Under the pieces are notes generated by a model that was given only the letters and a program-made list of their open reading frames with translations, had not been told where the DNA came from and did not search any database. This document shows, in pieces, positions 18,157 to 28,175 of a stretch of 64,000 nucleotides of DNA. A program made the translations under genes and the position numbers. The stretch is taken from positions 120,715,206 to 120,779,205 of the forward strand of contig OZ038379.1 in NCBI GenBank assembly GCA_964036045.1. The letters are read 5' to 3'. The stretch is from Eutreptiella sp. 'Long Island Sound 2002' (lineage: Eukaryota > Euglenozoa > Euglenophyceae > Eutreptiales > Eutreptiaceae). The stretch's first letter is position 1; every line of letters begins with the position of its first letter.

Positions 18157-19091
18157 GGGAACAAACGCAGCGCACCCGGGTCAACACGCGGAGGCGCGTA
18201 GGGTGCCTCTGCCGGGCCGCCCATGGGTTTATCCATGGCGCTCCGGAGGGTCTTAACCCGCTCCACCAGCTCTGCCGCAGCCGGCTTTGCCGGGAGCTCC
18301 GGACCCGAGGCGAGGGGCTGTAGCTCCTCTAGCCTTTTCAGGCGTCCCGACATGTCCTCCACCAGGTGGAGGAGGCTGTCCACCACTCGCCGCTGCTTCT
18401 CCAGGGCCAGCTCCAGATTCTCCCGGTACCGGTCCCGTTCCGCTCGCAGCTCCTCCATGTCTTTCTCCGCGGCCGACTGGTCATCCAGGATCCCGGCGAC
18501 GTCCGTCTCTAGGCCGTCCTTCGCATTGTCCAGGCTGTCGAGGCGGTGCACGATGGCGTCCATCCCCATCTTCGGGTACTTGCCCATGAGGAAGGACACG
18601 TGCTCGCAGTGGCACGCGGCGTGCTTTCCGCCTGATCCAGCGCATCCCGCGGTTCCCGGCGCCTCAGACTCATCGCCCATGGGCGTATCGCCTATGGCGT
18701 CTGTCTCTGGTCCCGTGTGCCGGGGCACAGGTGCCGTCCGGGCCCTGGCTGGCCTCTCCAAGCCCTCGGCGTCGTGCTTCAGGGCGGGCTCGGGCGCCGT
18801 ATGCGCCCTGGCGGTCGGCGCGGACATCTCCTCCGACTCCGAGGTCGGCTCATAGGCTGTCCGATAACCCTCGGAGTGCCCCTCGGATTCCCACAGCCTG
18901 ACCGGGCTGGGGTCCGTATCCATAGCCCCGGCGTCCCTTGCCGCGGACTTGGGTGACCCGCGCTTCCGGTAGCGCCGGGTCCGTCCTCCACTGCTGCCTG
19001 AATGGCAGGCCTCATCAGAGTCCTCCGCGGCGGAGCGGAGGTTGCATGCCTTTCGGCAGCGACGCTCACACATGGAGACCAGGTCCTCCAT
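18087..19091 (-). CDS. gag: gypsy-1 Gag N-terminal ORF (matrix-like, coiled coil)
   Basis: The open frame extends upstream through the primer site into the LTR, so the first Met of that frame (19397) cannot be the intended start. The Met at 19091 (MEDLVSMCERRCRKAC) lies about 210 nt after the primer site and is the likelier start. The middle is Pro/Ala/Thr-rich and disordered. Roughly residues 195-280 from that Met (AEKDMEELRAERDRYREN through KQRRVVDSLLHLVEDM) form a heptad-rich coiled coil. There is no recognised domain beyond that. It ends in a frame different from the capsid ORF. Confidence 0.6.
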   Translation of the reverse strand: MEDLVSMCERRCRKACNLRSAAEDSDEACHSGSSGGRTRRYRKRGSPKSAARDAGAMDTDPSPVRLWESEGHSEGYRTAYEPTSESEEMSAPTARAHTAPEPALKHDAEGLERPARARTAPVPRHTGPETDAIGDTPMGDESEAPGTAGCAGSGGKHAACHCEHVSFLMGKYPKMGMDAIVHRLDSLDNAKDGLETDVAGILDDQSAAEKDMEELRAERDRYRENLELALEKQRRVVDSLLHLVEDMSGRLKRLEELQPLASGPELPAKPAAAELVERVKTLRSAMDKPMGGPAEAPYAPPRVDPGALRLFPCSANPQCSGNTRHRLGPCGKGT

Positions 19092-19299
19092 GTCACGTCT
19101 TCCTCTTCCCGAATGTCGTACTTCTCTTCGGGCTTCAACTTCCGGAGTTCGCCATGCTCTTGAACGTCTCGGTTCTTCTATGGCTCTAATCTCCGGTGTG
19201 GTCTCCACCGAGTCCACAATACGCACCCGGGGCGTACTTGGGCAGGGCGCATATGGGCCCAAGTCCCCGGGTCGGCGGTAGGTAGGGGCAGCAGGTAAG

Positions 19300-19311
19300 C
19301 CTCTGCTACCA
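19300..19311 (-). other. Primer binding site of gypsy-1 (initiator tRNA-Met)
   Basis: The plus strand reads CCTCTGCTACCA, identical to the 3' end of eukaryotic initiator tRNA-Met including CCA. It directly adjoins the LTR at 19313, with one spacer base. It fixes the minus-strand direction and identifies the right LTR as the 5' LTR. Confidence 0.9.
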
Positions 19312-19312
19312 T

Positions 19313-21668
19313 AAAGAAGGTCCCTACCAGGACCGGCCCCCGCTGTGCCCCTTCCGCCTGTAATCCCTGCTGACTTGCTCCTGATCAATGCTTGCATTCC
19401 TCAAAATCCAGGGTCCAAAATCCAAAAATATAGAAAATAAAATCCTCCTTCAACCCTGAACAGCAACCAGATCCCACAAATACAGCAATAACCCAATCCA
19501 CAATCCAATCCAAATGGCGGGCTTTCGTTCAGCACATCGATGGTCTCACGATGGCGGGCATGTACAAGAATTGCACCAAGGAAGAAAGCCCTGAAATTGG
19601 CATATGAACACAAATAAAGCAAAGTTGGGGAAAGATGGAAACGTACACAATCACAGCCACAGACCCCTCATTCCCTGGACTCAAGACCTTCCCTTGACTC
19701 ACCAACATGATGCCTTGAACCCAATCAAACAAGATGGCTGAATGCCATATGTCACAAGTCACTACACAAACCCCGAAAATGTGTTCACTCCCAAGCTTCT
19801 AAATCCTAGCCCAATAGGGGAGGTGGCGTGTCATGGCCTAGAGTGGCACTCAGGACCATGCCCTACCCTGACATAAGCTTGGTTGGACTTGGAGTCGAAT
19901 GGGCTTAGAGATATGCCCCATGAGTTTGAACTCATAACATGTCAAAAAACTGCCAATTCACACCATATTGGCCATATATCAAATATATGCTCAAAATTGA
20001 AGTTACCACTTATCCGAAGGCTCAAAGCATGCATGGAATCGAAGTCTAGTCTTCATGGAGGATATAGACCAAAGGTCAATGCCCATGTACATCCCCACTT
20101 TACCCTCGAAACCCCTTCGGATATGGGCGCCACGCACTGCCCAAATCAGCCCATGATCTTGAGACCAATTCTTGTAATCCTTCGTGCGCCAAGCCAAATG
20201 GAGTACGCGATCTGGCATATGGTGGTATTCAACTCCAAAGCATATGCCAACATGTGAACAACATACCATGGTTCGACTCCCCATAGGCTTCTTGCTGTTT
20301 GCGGACCAGGTAAGTACACAAAACGCAAAAATGAGCAAAAATTGAGGTCAAAAACATGAAAATATGTCCAAATACAAAGTTTTCATGATAGTATATCTCT
20401 ATGCTCACCCATGATATCCGCGCATGGTTCAATATACAAATGATTGGAACCATTTGCGAACAATTCCCCCACTTGGAGCTCCAATCGGGCGCATGGAGAT
20501 ACCTTCGCCACTCGTATCTACATGCCCCATGAAAATGGGAGTGCACTCATGGATTTCTTTGCCAAACATACCATGAGCAATACATACGCGGTAGACTTAG
20601 TCTAGCGCTTTGAATTCCACAATTGGGACATGGGCAAAGCCCTTGTCACGTGTGGTTCCCCATCTCTTCGGCCACACGAAGATATATAACATGGGCGTGA
20701 GCATATCAAGACATAAACCATACATATGACATATACCCTCAAAAGTGGCTCCCACCATGATATGCCATGCCCCTCCATGGACATAACTTCACGTTAAAAA
20801 TGCGTAGGAACCCAAAGAAAGTTTCTATGCAACCCCAACACTCATGCGGTACACTCGAAAGTCGCATTAAATTATTCGGTCGCACGGTCCAAGAGTTATA
20901 TATCACTTCATACCCTCTTGACCAATATCCCTTGCTACACCGGGCATGTGTACACACCAAAGGCGTTTGATGCTTCCTAAATTAAGTTGAGACCAAGGCG
21001 CTTGCAACCCAACCTTTGTTATTCTCTTTCCTCACACTCGCGCGTAGATATGGCTCTTCAAAGTGGTCCCACGATTCACTTTTGTTTCCCTTATATCTCC
21101 AAGTCAAATGGGTGGCAAGTATAAGGGAAACCTGATTCGGGCATAGGGAAAAGAGTATGACCACTCGAAGACGACCAAATCCAGTGCGGCGATGTCGAAG
21201 TTCAAAATCCGATTTCGACATCGCGAAAAATTCAGAATAAAATTTCGAGTGCATATTTAGAAAATTGCGGAAGCAACGAACCCTTTACTGATGAAATCTG
21301 ACCCTTCATCGGGGTTTCCGCCAAAATATCTGGAAATAACAGTTAACCCATCGGTTAACGCAAAATCGCGAACCAACTGACAGTCGCCGATAAATTGACC
21401 ATCAGAACGAAAGTCTGAAAAATTACGGAAACATTATGATAATAAAGCCCTGTTGATTCCTGATATTCTGATATATAAATCTCCGCTGGCGGCGCCTCGG
21501 TACTGAACATGGCCGCTCATAGCCGGAATGGCCAAACGTATCACACTATCACATCGGGTTAGGTCAGGTGGATGAGAGAGTATGATATCAGCCAATGGCG
21601 GCTTGCCGGCACATAGATACACACCCCAAGTGACCCCAAGATGGCCACGGGGGTCCGAACCGGCTTCA
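19313..21668 (-). repeat. 5' LTR of gypsy-1
   Basis: This uninterrupted 2356-bp LTR matches 24-2354 plus 5831-5850. On the minus strand it starts TGAAGCCGG and ends CCTTCTTT. It contains the sequence GGCCAC between the two parts of the left LTR, showing what was lost at the DIRS A insertion. Promoter elements are expected inside, but none can be pinpointed. A TATATAAATC stretch near 21473-21482 (minus strand GATTTATATA) is a possible TATA box. Confidence 0.88.
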
Positions 21669-22773
21669 TTTTTCTTGAGTGACCCCGAAACCACTTCTTT
21701 TACGTCCTTGTTATCACAACCGTTGAAAACAAGGTCCGCTTTGGCTCTTTCGTTGAGGTCTTCTTGTCCCGTCGACCTCAAGAACCTCAAAAAAGCTTCG
21801 GCGTAAACGTCGAGGTCTCTACCCGAAAACTTGGGTAGTTTGGTTTCGGTTTGGGGTTTGAAAAAAGCTTTGGTTCCTCTACCGGTATGTGGCACCGGTT
21901 GTTAGGGGTCGGGGAGTAGCTCCATAGGCGCTAGTGGACCGAGTCCTAGGGCGAGGGCTTGGTCGAGGGTGTATACTTCGTAGGTAGTGGTAAAGCACGC
22001 CACGGGTTTTGGTGCTTTGGTACGGGGTACAAAGGGCGACTTGACTCCAGGAGGCACACCGGCAAGCCTGGTGCACACTCGGGTTAGAGGCGAGGGGTGG
22101 TAAGGTACACAAGGGTTAGTGGTTAAGTTAGCACTAGTCCTACTTTCTAAGTTTTCAAGACGACCCTTGAGTTGTTGCAAGGTCGACAAAAGGATAGTGC
22201 TCTCTTCCGAAGAAGGAGAGGCTTCGAAAACATGAGTCCTTTTGAGAGCTTGACGCTCAGAGAAAAACTTAGGCTCAGGAACTCCGGTAGGCACTCCATG
22301 AACAATAGGTTCTCCACGGATAGGGGGTTGAGGCATAGTGGCGTAAGTCAGATTAGATCGCCATGGCACAGATTGGAAAGGATTAGTCGAAGACAATGTG
22401 GTCCCCGACCGTTGAGTCTGTGGGGCATTAGTGAATGAACCTTCATGGTGTTCGATTTGTTGAACCATTTGTTGCAACCGACCACTCTGGTTGAGCAACG
22501 ATAGGACCTCCATAGCATTCGCCAACTCAGCTGTCGTCATGTTACTCGCTGAAGGCACTGGGCGTGGAGCTACAGCTTCAGCATACTCAGGACATGTAGG
22601 CACAGGAAAACGATAGGCCCGAATTGAGATCCGTCTAGAGGTACTTCTGGGGTTCCAAACCCGGCCATGGTAGGCGCGACTAGTTCGTCATCGGAGACCG
22701 GTATCATGACTTGCGCGTCGTTTTCAGAAGTGCCCGTAGCTTCTAGGCTGCTTGGAGTTCTCACAGGGTCCAT
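21669..22773 (-). pseudogene. gag: gypsy-3 Gag remnant, target of the gypsy-1 insertion
   Basis: The minus strand encodes a degraded Gag. An N-terminal piece from an ATG at 22773 lies in one frame. A 230-residue piece (22603-21902) follows in another frame. After an in-frame TAA (21902-21904) comes a segment with KLPKFSGRDLDVYAEAFL and FLRSTGQ. That segment matches the layout of the gypsy-2 Gag (NLPEFTGKDLSEFAENF, RFL, LTGQ), so gypsy-3 is a relative of gypsy-2. The frame is cut by the gypsy-1 LTR at 21668. The rest of the element would lie left of position 24, outside this window. Confidence 0.7.
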
Positions 22774-22895
22774 CTCAATTTTTCAGACTCGATTTTCTGA
22801 GTTCAGGAATTCTTCTCCGTCCCTTACTAAATTTCCAGGCTGGAATTGAATCGAAATTAAATCCAAGGGATACTGGATTTAGGCAGAGCAGGTTT

Positions 22896-22907
22896 TCTCT
22901 GCTACCA
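22896..22907 (-). other. Primer binding site of gypsy-3
   Basis: The plus strand reads TCTCTGCTACCA, 11 of 12 matches to the initiator tRNA-Met 3' end. It lies 120 nt upstream of the gypsy-3 gag ATG on the minus strand, as expected. The 5' LTR should begin at 22908. Confidence 0.65.
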
Positions 22908-23690
22908 GTTAGATTTGGCACCCTCCTCAACAACAGCAAAGTAATGGGCTCATAGAATTGTAGTCTTCCAGCTTAGTCCATAGCAAAAAGGGACTATGAA
23001 ACTCAATCATTTTTTACACTCATGTTCACTCCTTACCTCTCTTCCACTCTCACCAAACAAGTATCCCTCTCGTAGTAAAATACACCTAGTTAGGACTTAC
23101 CTAGGAAGCACCACGTGCTCCCTGGTGTCGCCGCCAGGCGCCTCTCCTCTATCTATCTCTCTTCTCTCCCCTTGTGTTTGGGGCTTGGCCTAGGCCTAGG
23201 TATACTCTTGGGATCCCCCAATACATGAAACATGCTTGGGACCCACCAAATAGGCATTAAAATACATGTAGAAGTAGGGACAACCATGGAAAAGGGTTGT
23301 AGAGTAAATAGAGGTCTTTTAGGGGCCTTAGACTCCTTGGAGAGTAGTATGTGTGATATCACTCACAAAAGGAGTCGATCATGCATGACATGCATGACAA
23401 TCCATGATGTCAAAAATGTGATCATCCAAATTCAAAGAGTTATGAAAAATGAATAGTATAACCTTCTCAGTAACCCATAAGAGTGGGGTTGTGGTTGTGT
23501 TAGTTCTGAGCGAAAGTGAAGTTTTGGGTTGGAATGTGAAAAACACATGCTAGGGCGCCAGCATGTCATGACACATGATGCATGACACATGACACATGAT
23601 GCATGATGAATGATGATGATGATGAATGATGATGACTGATGTGAATCTGCTCTGAGCTCAAATAAAGTACACTCTGAGTTTACAATATAT
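22908..23690 (-). repeat. Probable 5' LTR of gypsy-3, boundaries unconfirmed
   Basis: The position next to a primer site suggests LTR sequence, but the partner LTR is not in the window, so the right boundary is unknown. It has no coding potential of note. Near 23555-23640 there is an ATG/ATGATG simple repeat built from CATGATGCATGACA-type units. Confidence 0.35.
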
Positions 23691-23695
23691 ACCCC

Positions 23696-24960
23696 ATGGG
23701 GCTCAATCTCACTATGATCAGGGATGTGAATCGCTCAGCAACGCCGCGTTTTCAGGGTACTGAGAGTACTGCACTGACTGCCCTCGAGAATAATGTCGTA
23801 TCCATGTATACACCCATCCAACAACACGGTCAATACCCAGGAGCCTTTTTTCCACACCCCCAGCCGGGGCATGATGGCGCCCAATACCAGTCAAGTGAAT
23901 GGGGCTATAGGACCTTTGAACCTGTGAGGATTCACACTCAACCGGGACCCGCGGAGCAGGTCATGGTCCATGAGCGGATTCCCCATACATAAACCCCTGT
24001 TTGCGGACGTAAGCGATCACGTTCAAATCCTGACTGAAGGGTTTGCGGGGTGCTTCAATCAACAGCATGCCTTCAGCACTGAAGTTGCTGGAGCCTTCAG
24101 CGAAGTACACACCGCAATCATTTCCTTGATCACTGAGTTGAATCAACATCCTGCGTGAGTATACCAGAGGGACATGACGGGAGGGAGGTATAGCGGATAA
24201 TACGGGTGCCATGCTGCAGGCCTTGGAGAACACTGTGAACCATCTGCCGACGATTTTTCACGGGGAGATTCACGCCCTGCCGGCGGCTTGGGAGAACATC
24301 AAGACCACTTTGACTGATGTCAATATGGGTGTGAAGAGTGTCGACGAAAAGGTTGTGGACCAGACCAATCAAGTGCGCCAGCGGGATGGTTTGTTAAGAG
24401 GACTGCAGTCCAAGGTTGACCAATACGCCGTAGAAGCCCAAAGGGTTCGGAAAGCGGTCCTGGATGACCTAGAAAGACGAGCCAAGGCCCAGCAGGACCA
24501 CATAATGCGGCGCTTCTAGAGCAGGTAAAGACCATCATCAACAGGGTCGTAAAGAACTCCGAAGAGAAAATCGCCAAGCACACCGAGCAAATGGGTGTGT
24601 GAATGACCAAAATGGAGGAATTCTTCAGGAAGGAGATTGACACCCGAGTAGGGCTGGAATCAAGGCTAGCGGTTGCTGAGGCACAGCTCAGCACACATAC
24701 GGGAGCCTCGGGCAAAGAATCAATAGAAGACTCTGCGGTGGTCGCGGCACTCAGGGTGCAAGTAGCCTGCCTACCAGAGCCATATCACCGACTTGAGGTG
24801 GATCTTAAGAGCCCAAGAGAAACAAGTCGAAAGGTACAATCAGAAGCCACTCAACAAAGAGTGGCCTTGGAAAATCTCCAGTATGGAGTTGACAAGAATG
24901 TCCTTGATGACAAGTGGAGGGAAGGCCGGCCGGAGGCCTTACCTAAAGTTACTGAAAGTT
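23696..24960 (+). pseudogene. Coiled-coil Gag-like fragment, 5' part
   Basis: A series of plus-strand open segments (23696-23992, 24211-24519, 24603-24960) are separated by stops and frame changes. The first is Pro/Gln/His-rich. The others are heptad-rich (IKTTLTDVNMGVKSVDEKV, then LERRAKAQQDHIMRRF, then SRLAVAEAQL). They resemble the N-terminal coiled-coil region of a retroelement Gag more than a host enzyme, but no diagnostic motif is present. The frame runs into the satellite at about 24945, which seems to have interrupted it. A likely continuation lies at 27413-28100. Confidence 0.45.
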
Positions 24961-26755
24961 ACCTAAAGTTACCTAAAGTTACCCAAAGCTAGTAAAGATA
25001 CCTAAAGTTACCTAAAGTCACCTAAAGTTGCCTAAAGTCACCCAAAGTCACCTAACGTTACCTGTCTCAAAAGCCGCACCCTGTTTTTTTCACTTTTAAA
25101 AAAGTTTTTGTAACTCTGTTAAAAATTTGATCGTGGTCCCTCTTACCACTTTTTCTTGGTACAAAAAAAACAGGTTGCGGCTTTTGTGGGGTTACCTGAA
25201 GTTACCTAAAGTTATTTAAAGTTACTTGAAGTTACCTAAAGATACCTAAAGTGACTTAAATTTGCCTAAAGTCACCTAAAGCTCCCTAAAGTTATCTAAG
25301 GTTACCTGATATTACCTATCTCACAAGCCGCACCCTGTTTGTTCACTTTGAAAAACGTTTTGTGACTCTGTCAAAAATTCGATCGTCGTCCTTCTTACGA
25401 TTTTTTCTTGGTACAAAACAAACAGGTTGCGGCTTTTATAGGGTTACTTAAAGTTACTTAAAGTTACCTAAAGTTACCTCAAGTAACTTAAAGCTGCCTA
25501 AAGTTACCTAAAGTTACCTAAAGTTACCTGAGGTTGCCTAATGCTACCTATCTCACAACCTGCACCCTGTTTTTTTCACTTGTAAAAACGCTTTGTGACT
25601 CTGTCCAAAATTCGATCGTGGTACCTCTTACGATTTTTTCTTGGTACAAAAAAAACCGGTTGCGGCTTTTATAAGGTTACTTAAAGTCACTTAAAGTTAC
25701 CTAAAGTTACCTAAAGTGACTTAAAGCTGCCTAAAGTTACCTAAAGGTACCTAAAGTTACCTAAGGTTGCCTAATGTTACCTATCTGAAAAGCCGCACCC
25801 TGTTTTTGTCACTTTTAAAAAGGTTTTGTAACTCTGTCAAAAATTCGATCGTGGTCCCTCTTACGATTTTTTCTGGGTACAAAGATAAACAGGTTGCGGC
25901 TTTTATCAGGTTACTTAAAGTTACTTAAAGTTACTTAATGTTACCTAAAGTTACCTAAAGTGACTTAAAGTTGCCTAAAGTTAGCGAAAGTTACCTAAAG
26001 TCACCTAAAGTTACCTAAAGTTACCTAAAGTTACCTAAGGGTACCTATCTCAAAAGCCGCATTCTGTTTTGTTCACTTTTAAAAATGTTTTGTGACTCTG
26101 GCCAAAATTCGATCGTGGTCCCTCTTGCGATTTTTTCTTGGTACAAAACAAAAAGAGGTTGCGGCTTTTATAGGGTTACTTATAATTACTTAAAGTTACC
26201 TAAAGTTACCTAAAGTGACGTAAAGTTACTTAAAGTTACCTAAAGTTACCTAAAGTTACCTAAGGTCGCGTAATGTTACCTGCCTCAAAAGCCGCACGCT
26301 GTTTTTTTCACTTTTAAAAAAGTTTTGTAACTCTGTCAGAAAATCGATCGTGGTCCCTCTTACGATTTTTTCTCGGTACAAAAAAAAACAGGTTGCGGCT
26401 TTTATAGGGCACCGGAAGTTACCTAAGTTACTTAAAGGTACCTAACTTACCTGAAGTTACCTAAAGTCACCTAAAGCTACCTAAAGTCACCTAAAGTCAC
26501 CTAAAGGTACCTAAAGATGTCTAAAGTTACCTAAGGTTACCTATCTCAAAAGCGGCACCCTTTTTTTTCAGCTTTAAAAAGGTTTTGTGACTCTGTCAAA
26601 AATTCGATCGTGCTCCCTCTTACGATTTTTGCTTGGTACACAAAAAACACGTTGCGGCTTTTATATGGTTACTTAAAGTTACTTAAAGTTACCTAAAGTT
26701 ACCTAAAGTTACCTAAAGTGACTTGAAGTTGCCTAACGTTACCTAAAGTTACCCA
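24942..26755. repeat. TTACCTAAAG satellite array with higher-order structure
   Basis: About 1.8 kb is built from the decamer TTACCTAAAG and variants (TCACCTAAAG, TTACTTAAAG, TGACTTAAAG), interrupted seven times by a hairpin-forming module. Module starts are 25068, 25323, 25553, 25788, 26051, 26286 and 26547, so the higher-order unit is about 230-263 bp. On the minus strand the decamer reads CTTTAGGTAA, which repeatedly contains AG|GTAA. Confidence 0.95.
25068..26662. repeat. Seven hairpin modules with terminal inverted repeats inside the satellite
   Basis: The modules lie at 25068-25185, 25323-25437, 25553-25670, 25788-25904, 26051-26169, 26286-26403 and 26547-26662. Each is about 115-120 bp. 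It starts AAAAGCCGCACCCTGTTT and ends AAACAGGTTGCGGCTTTT, giving a terminal inverted repeat of about 18 bp. The centre is conserved (ATTCGATCGTGGTCCCTC, then TTTTTTCTTGGTACAAA). The modules look like a small palindromic element amplified together with the satellite. Confidence 0.9.
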
Positions 26756-26929
26756 CCTGGACTATACCCAGTGTACGTGGTATGGTATATATGTAGGTGT
26801 ATATATTTCAGTATGTACGTATACGTACGTACGTATACATATACATATGTATACGTATATACCTATACCTGTATGTATCACATATATAGATATCAGTATA
26901 TATATAGTATAGGTGGTCGCAGACTTACC

Positions 26930-27401
26930 TAAAACATTTGTTGCTCTGGTGGCATTGTCAGCATTTGTTGCATGGTCAGCATTTGTTGCTCTGGTGGCGT
27001 TGTCGGCATTTGTTGCTGTGGTTGCTGTAGCTGCATGGTCAGCATTTCTTGCTCTGGTAGCGTTGTCGGCATTTGTTGCTGTGGTTGCCGTAGTTGCATT
27101 GTCAGCATTTGTTGCTCTGGTGGCGTTGTCGGCATTTGTTGCTGTGTTTGCTGTAGTTGCAGGGCCAGCATTTGTTGCGGTACCACTGAGGTTGCCGGCA
27201 ATATTCCCTGTGACTGTCAGCCCAGCCACCACCTCCACGACACTGGTGTTGCCGTATCTGTCTGTTGTACCTTTCAGGGTGCCCACGTCCGCGAGTGTCA
27301 CGGCGACCGTGTTGTTGTGGGCATCCTTGGCACCGGAAACCGTGTTGACACCACCAAGATTGCCGACCGCAAGGTTCAAACCGCCCACCAACTTCACGGC
27401 A
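26930..27401 (-). pseudogene. Exon-like fragment coding Asn-Ala-Asp-Asn-Ala-Thr repeats
   Basis: The minus-strand frame encodes a Gly/Val/Asn-rich segment with an internal duplication (SAVKLVGGLNLAVGNLGG versus SVVEVVAGLTVTGNIAGN). About 85 residues of imperfect ATNADNATRA units follow, made by a DNA minisatellite of about 90 bp. Low-complexity NAD/NAT repeats like these occur in phage tail fibres and bacterial trimeric adhesins, and in some algal and giant-virus proteins. The open frame ends at ATGTTTTAG|GTAAGT (26923-26931), a consensus splice donor, so it may be an exon of a larger gene. No start or acceptor is certain. It sits inside the broken Gag-like frame. Confidence 0.35.
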
Positions 27402-27412
27402 CTGGTGTTGAT

Positions 27413-28100
27413 GATTCACAGCCACGGCCATGCAATTTCAACAGAAATACCGGGAGTAAAACTTGCCTTTGATCCTGAAAATATGAGGATTCAGATCGAA
27501 GGGACTCTAGGTTCTAGGGTAAACGAACTACAGACGCAAATGGCGAAAATTCAGCATGATCTGAAAGGCCACCTCTATTCCAGGCCATCCTTGCATCAAG
27601 AGGAGCAGGTAGCACTGGTGACCAGAGCCGACCCAGTGACTACCGCAAAATCAGCTCCCGAGTACACCCGGGCTTTTGGTCCTCCTTCTCCCAGCCGGCA
27701 TATGCCGGCTCAGGGTTTTGCGCCGCCGATTGTCAAGACCGAAGGCATTTCCCCTCCGGCCCCGTGGAGTATCTTTTTTGGCTCACCGTCAGCACCGAGT
27801 GTTCACACAAGACCGTCAGCACGGCCTGTAGATACGGCAGGACCCACTGTCCCCCCTATAGTTGTCAGGTTGCATGGAGCTCACCTGACTGTGGCTGAAG
27901 CCCCCCCAGGTGCTGTACCTGGGTTAGCTCAGGACCTCAGGAACTGTGCCAGCCTAGACCCGAGGTTTTGCCGCCAGAACAGTCCATATTTTGACGCGTA
28001 TGCTTTCATTAAAGCCAAGGTGGGTACAATTGTTTTAAAAATAAGGCCAAAAGGACTTGTTCGGGGCTTTGCCGGTGATGAGGTATGTCCAATCCTTTAA
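27413..28100 (+). pseudogene. Coiled-coil Gag-like fragment, 3' part
   Basis: The plus-strand open frame of about 230 residues begins with a short coiled coil (RVNELQTQMAKIQHDL). It continues through a Pro-rich linker to a region ending in DPRFCRQNSPYFDAYAF. The composition suits the middle of a retroelement Gag. It may be the continuation of 23696-24960 split by the satellite, but the two pieces share no overlapping sequence that would prove it. It ends at TAA, about 75 bp before the gypsy-2 LTR. Confidence 0.4.
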
Positions 28101-28175
28101 GACGACACACCTCCAAACGTTGATGACTCCCTCACAGCTACATGACGTGGTCCCACCACCTTTGGCCTATATGTG

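Larger units (their letters stand above)
24..21668 (-). mobile_element. Ty3/gypsy-like chromovirus, gypsy-1, with two nested DIRS insertions
   Basis: The element reads from right to left: 5' LTR (19313-21668), primer site (19300-19311), Gag, zinc knuckle, protease, RT, RNase H, integrase, chromodomain, purine tract (5851-5862), 3' LTR. The order RT-RNase H-integrase plus a C-terminal chromodomain places it with chromoviruses of the Ty3/gypsy group (Metaviridae). Removing the two DIRS copies leaves an element of about 13.2 kb. LTR similarity is high, suggesting a fairly recent insertion. Coding is not intact: there are two in-frame TAGs, a frame change in gag and a changed integrase catalytic residue. 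It is inserted in the gag region of another gypsy element (gypsy-3). Confidence 0.85.

Noticed and set aside
24942-26755. CRISPR-like array
   Set aside because: The decamer is a simple satellite with no unique spacers, the modules are nearly identical to each other, and the context is eukaryotic retroelements.
24942-26755. Telomeric or interstitial telomere repeat
   Set aside because: TTACCTAAAG differs from known telomere units such as TTAGGG or TTTAGGG and is interrupted by long modules.
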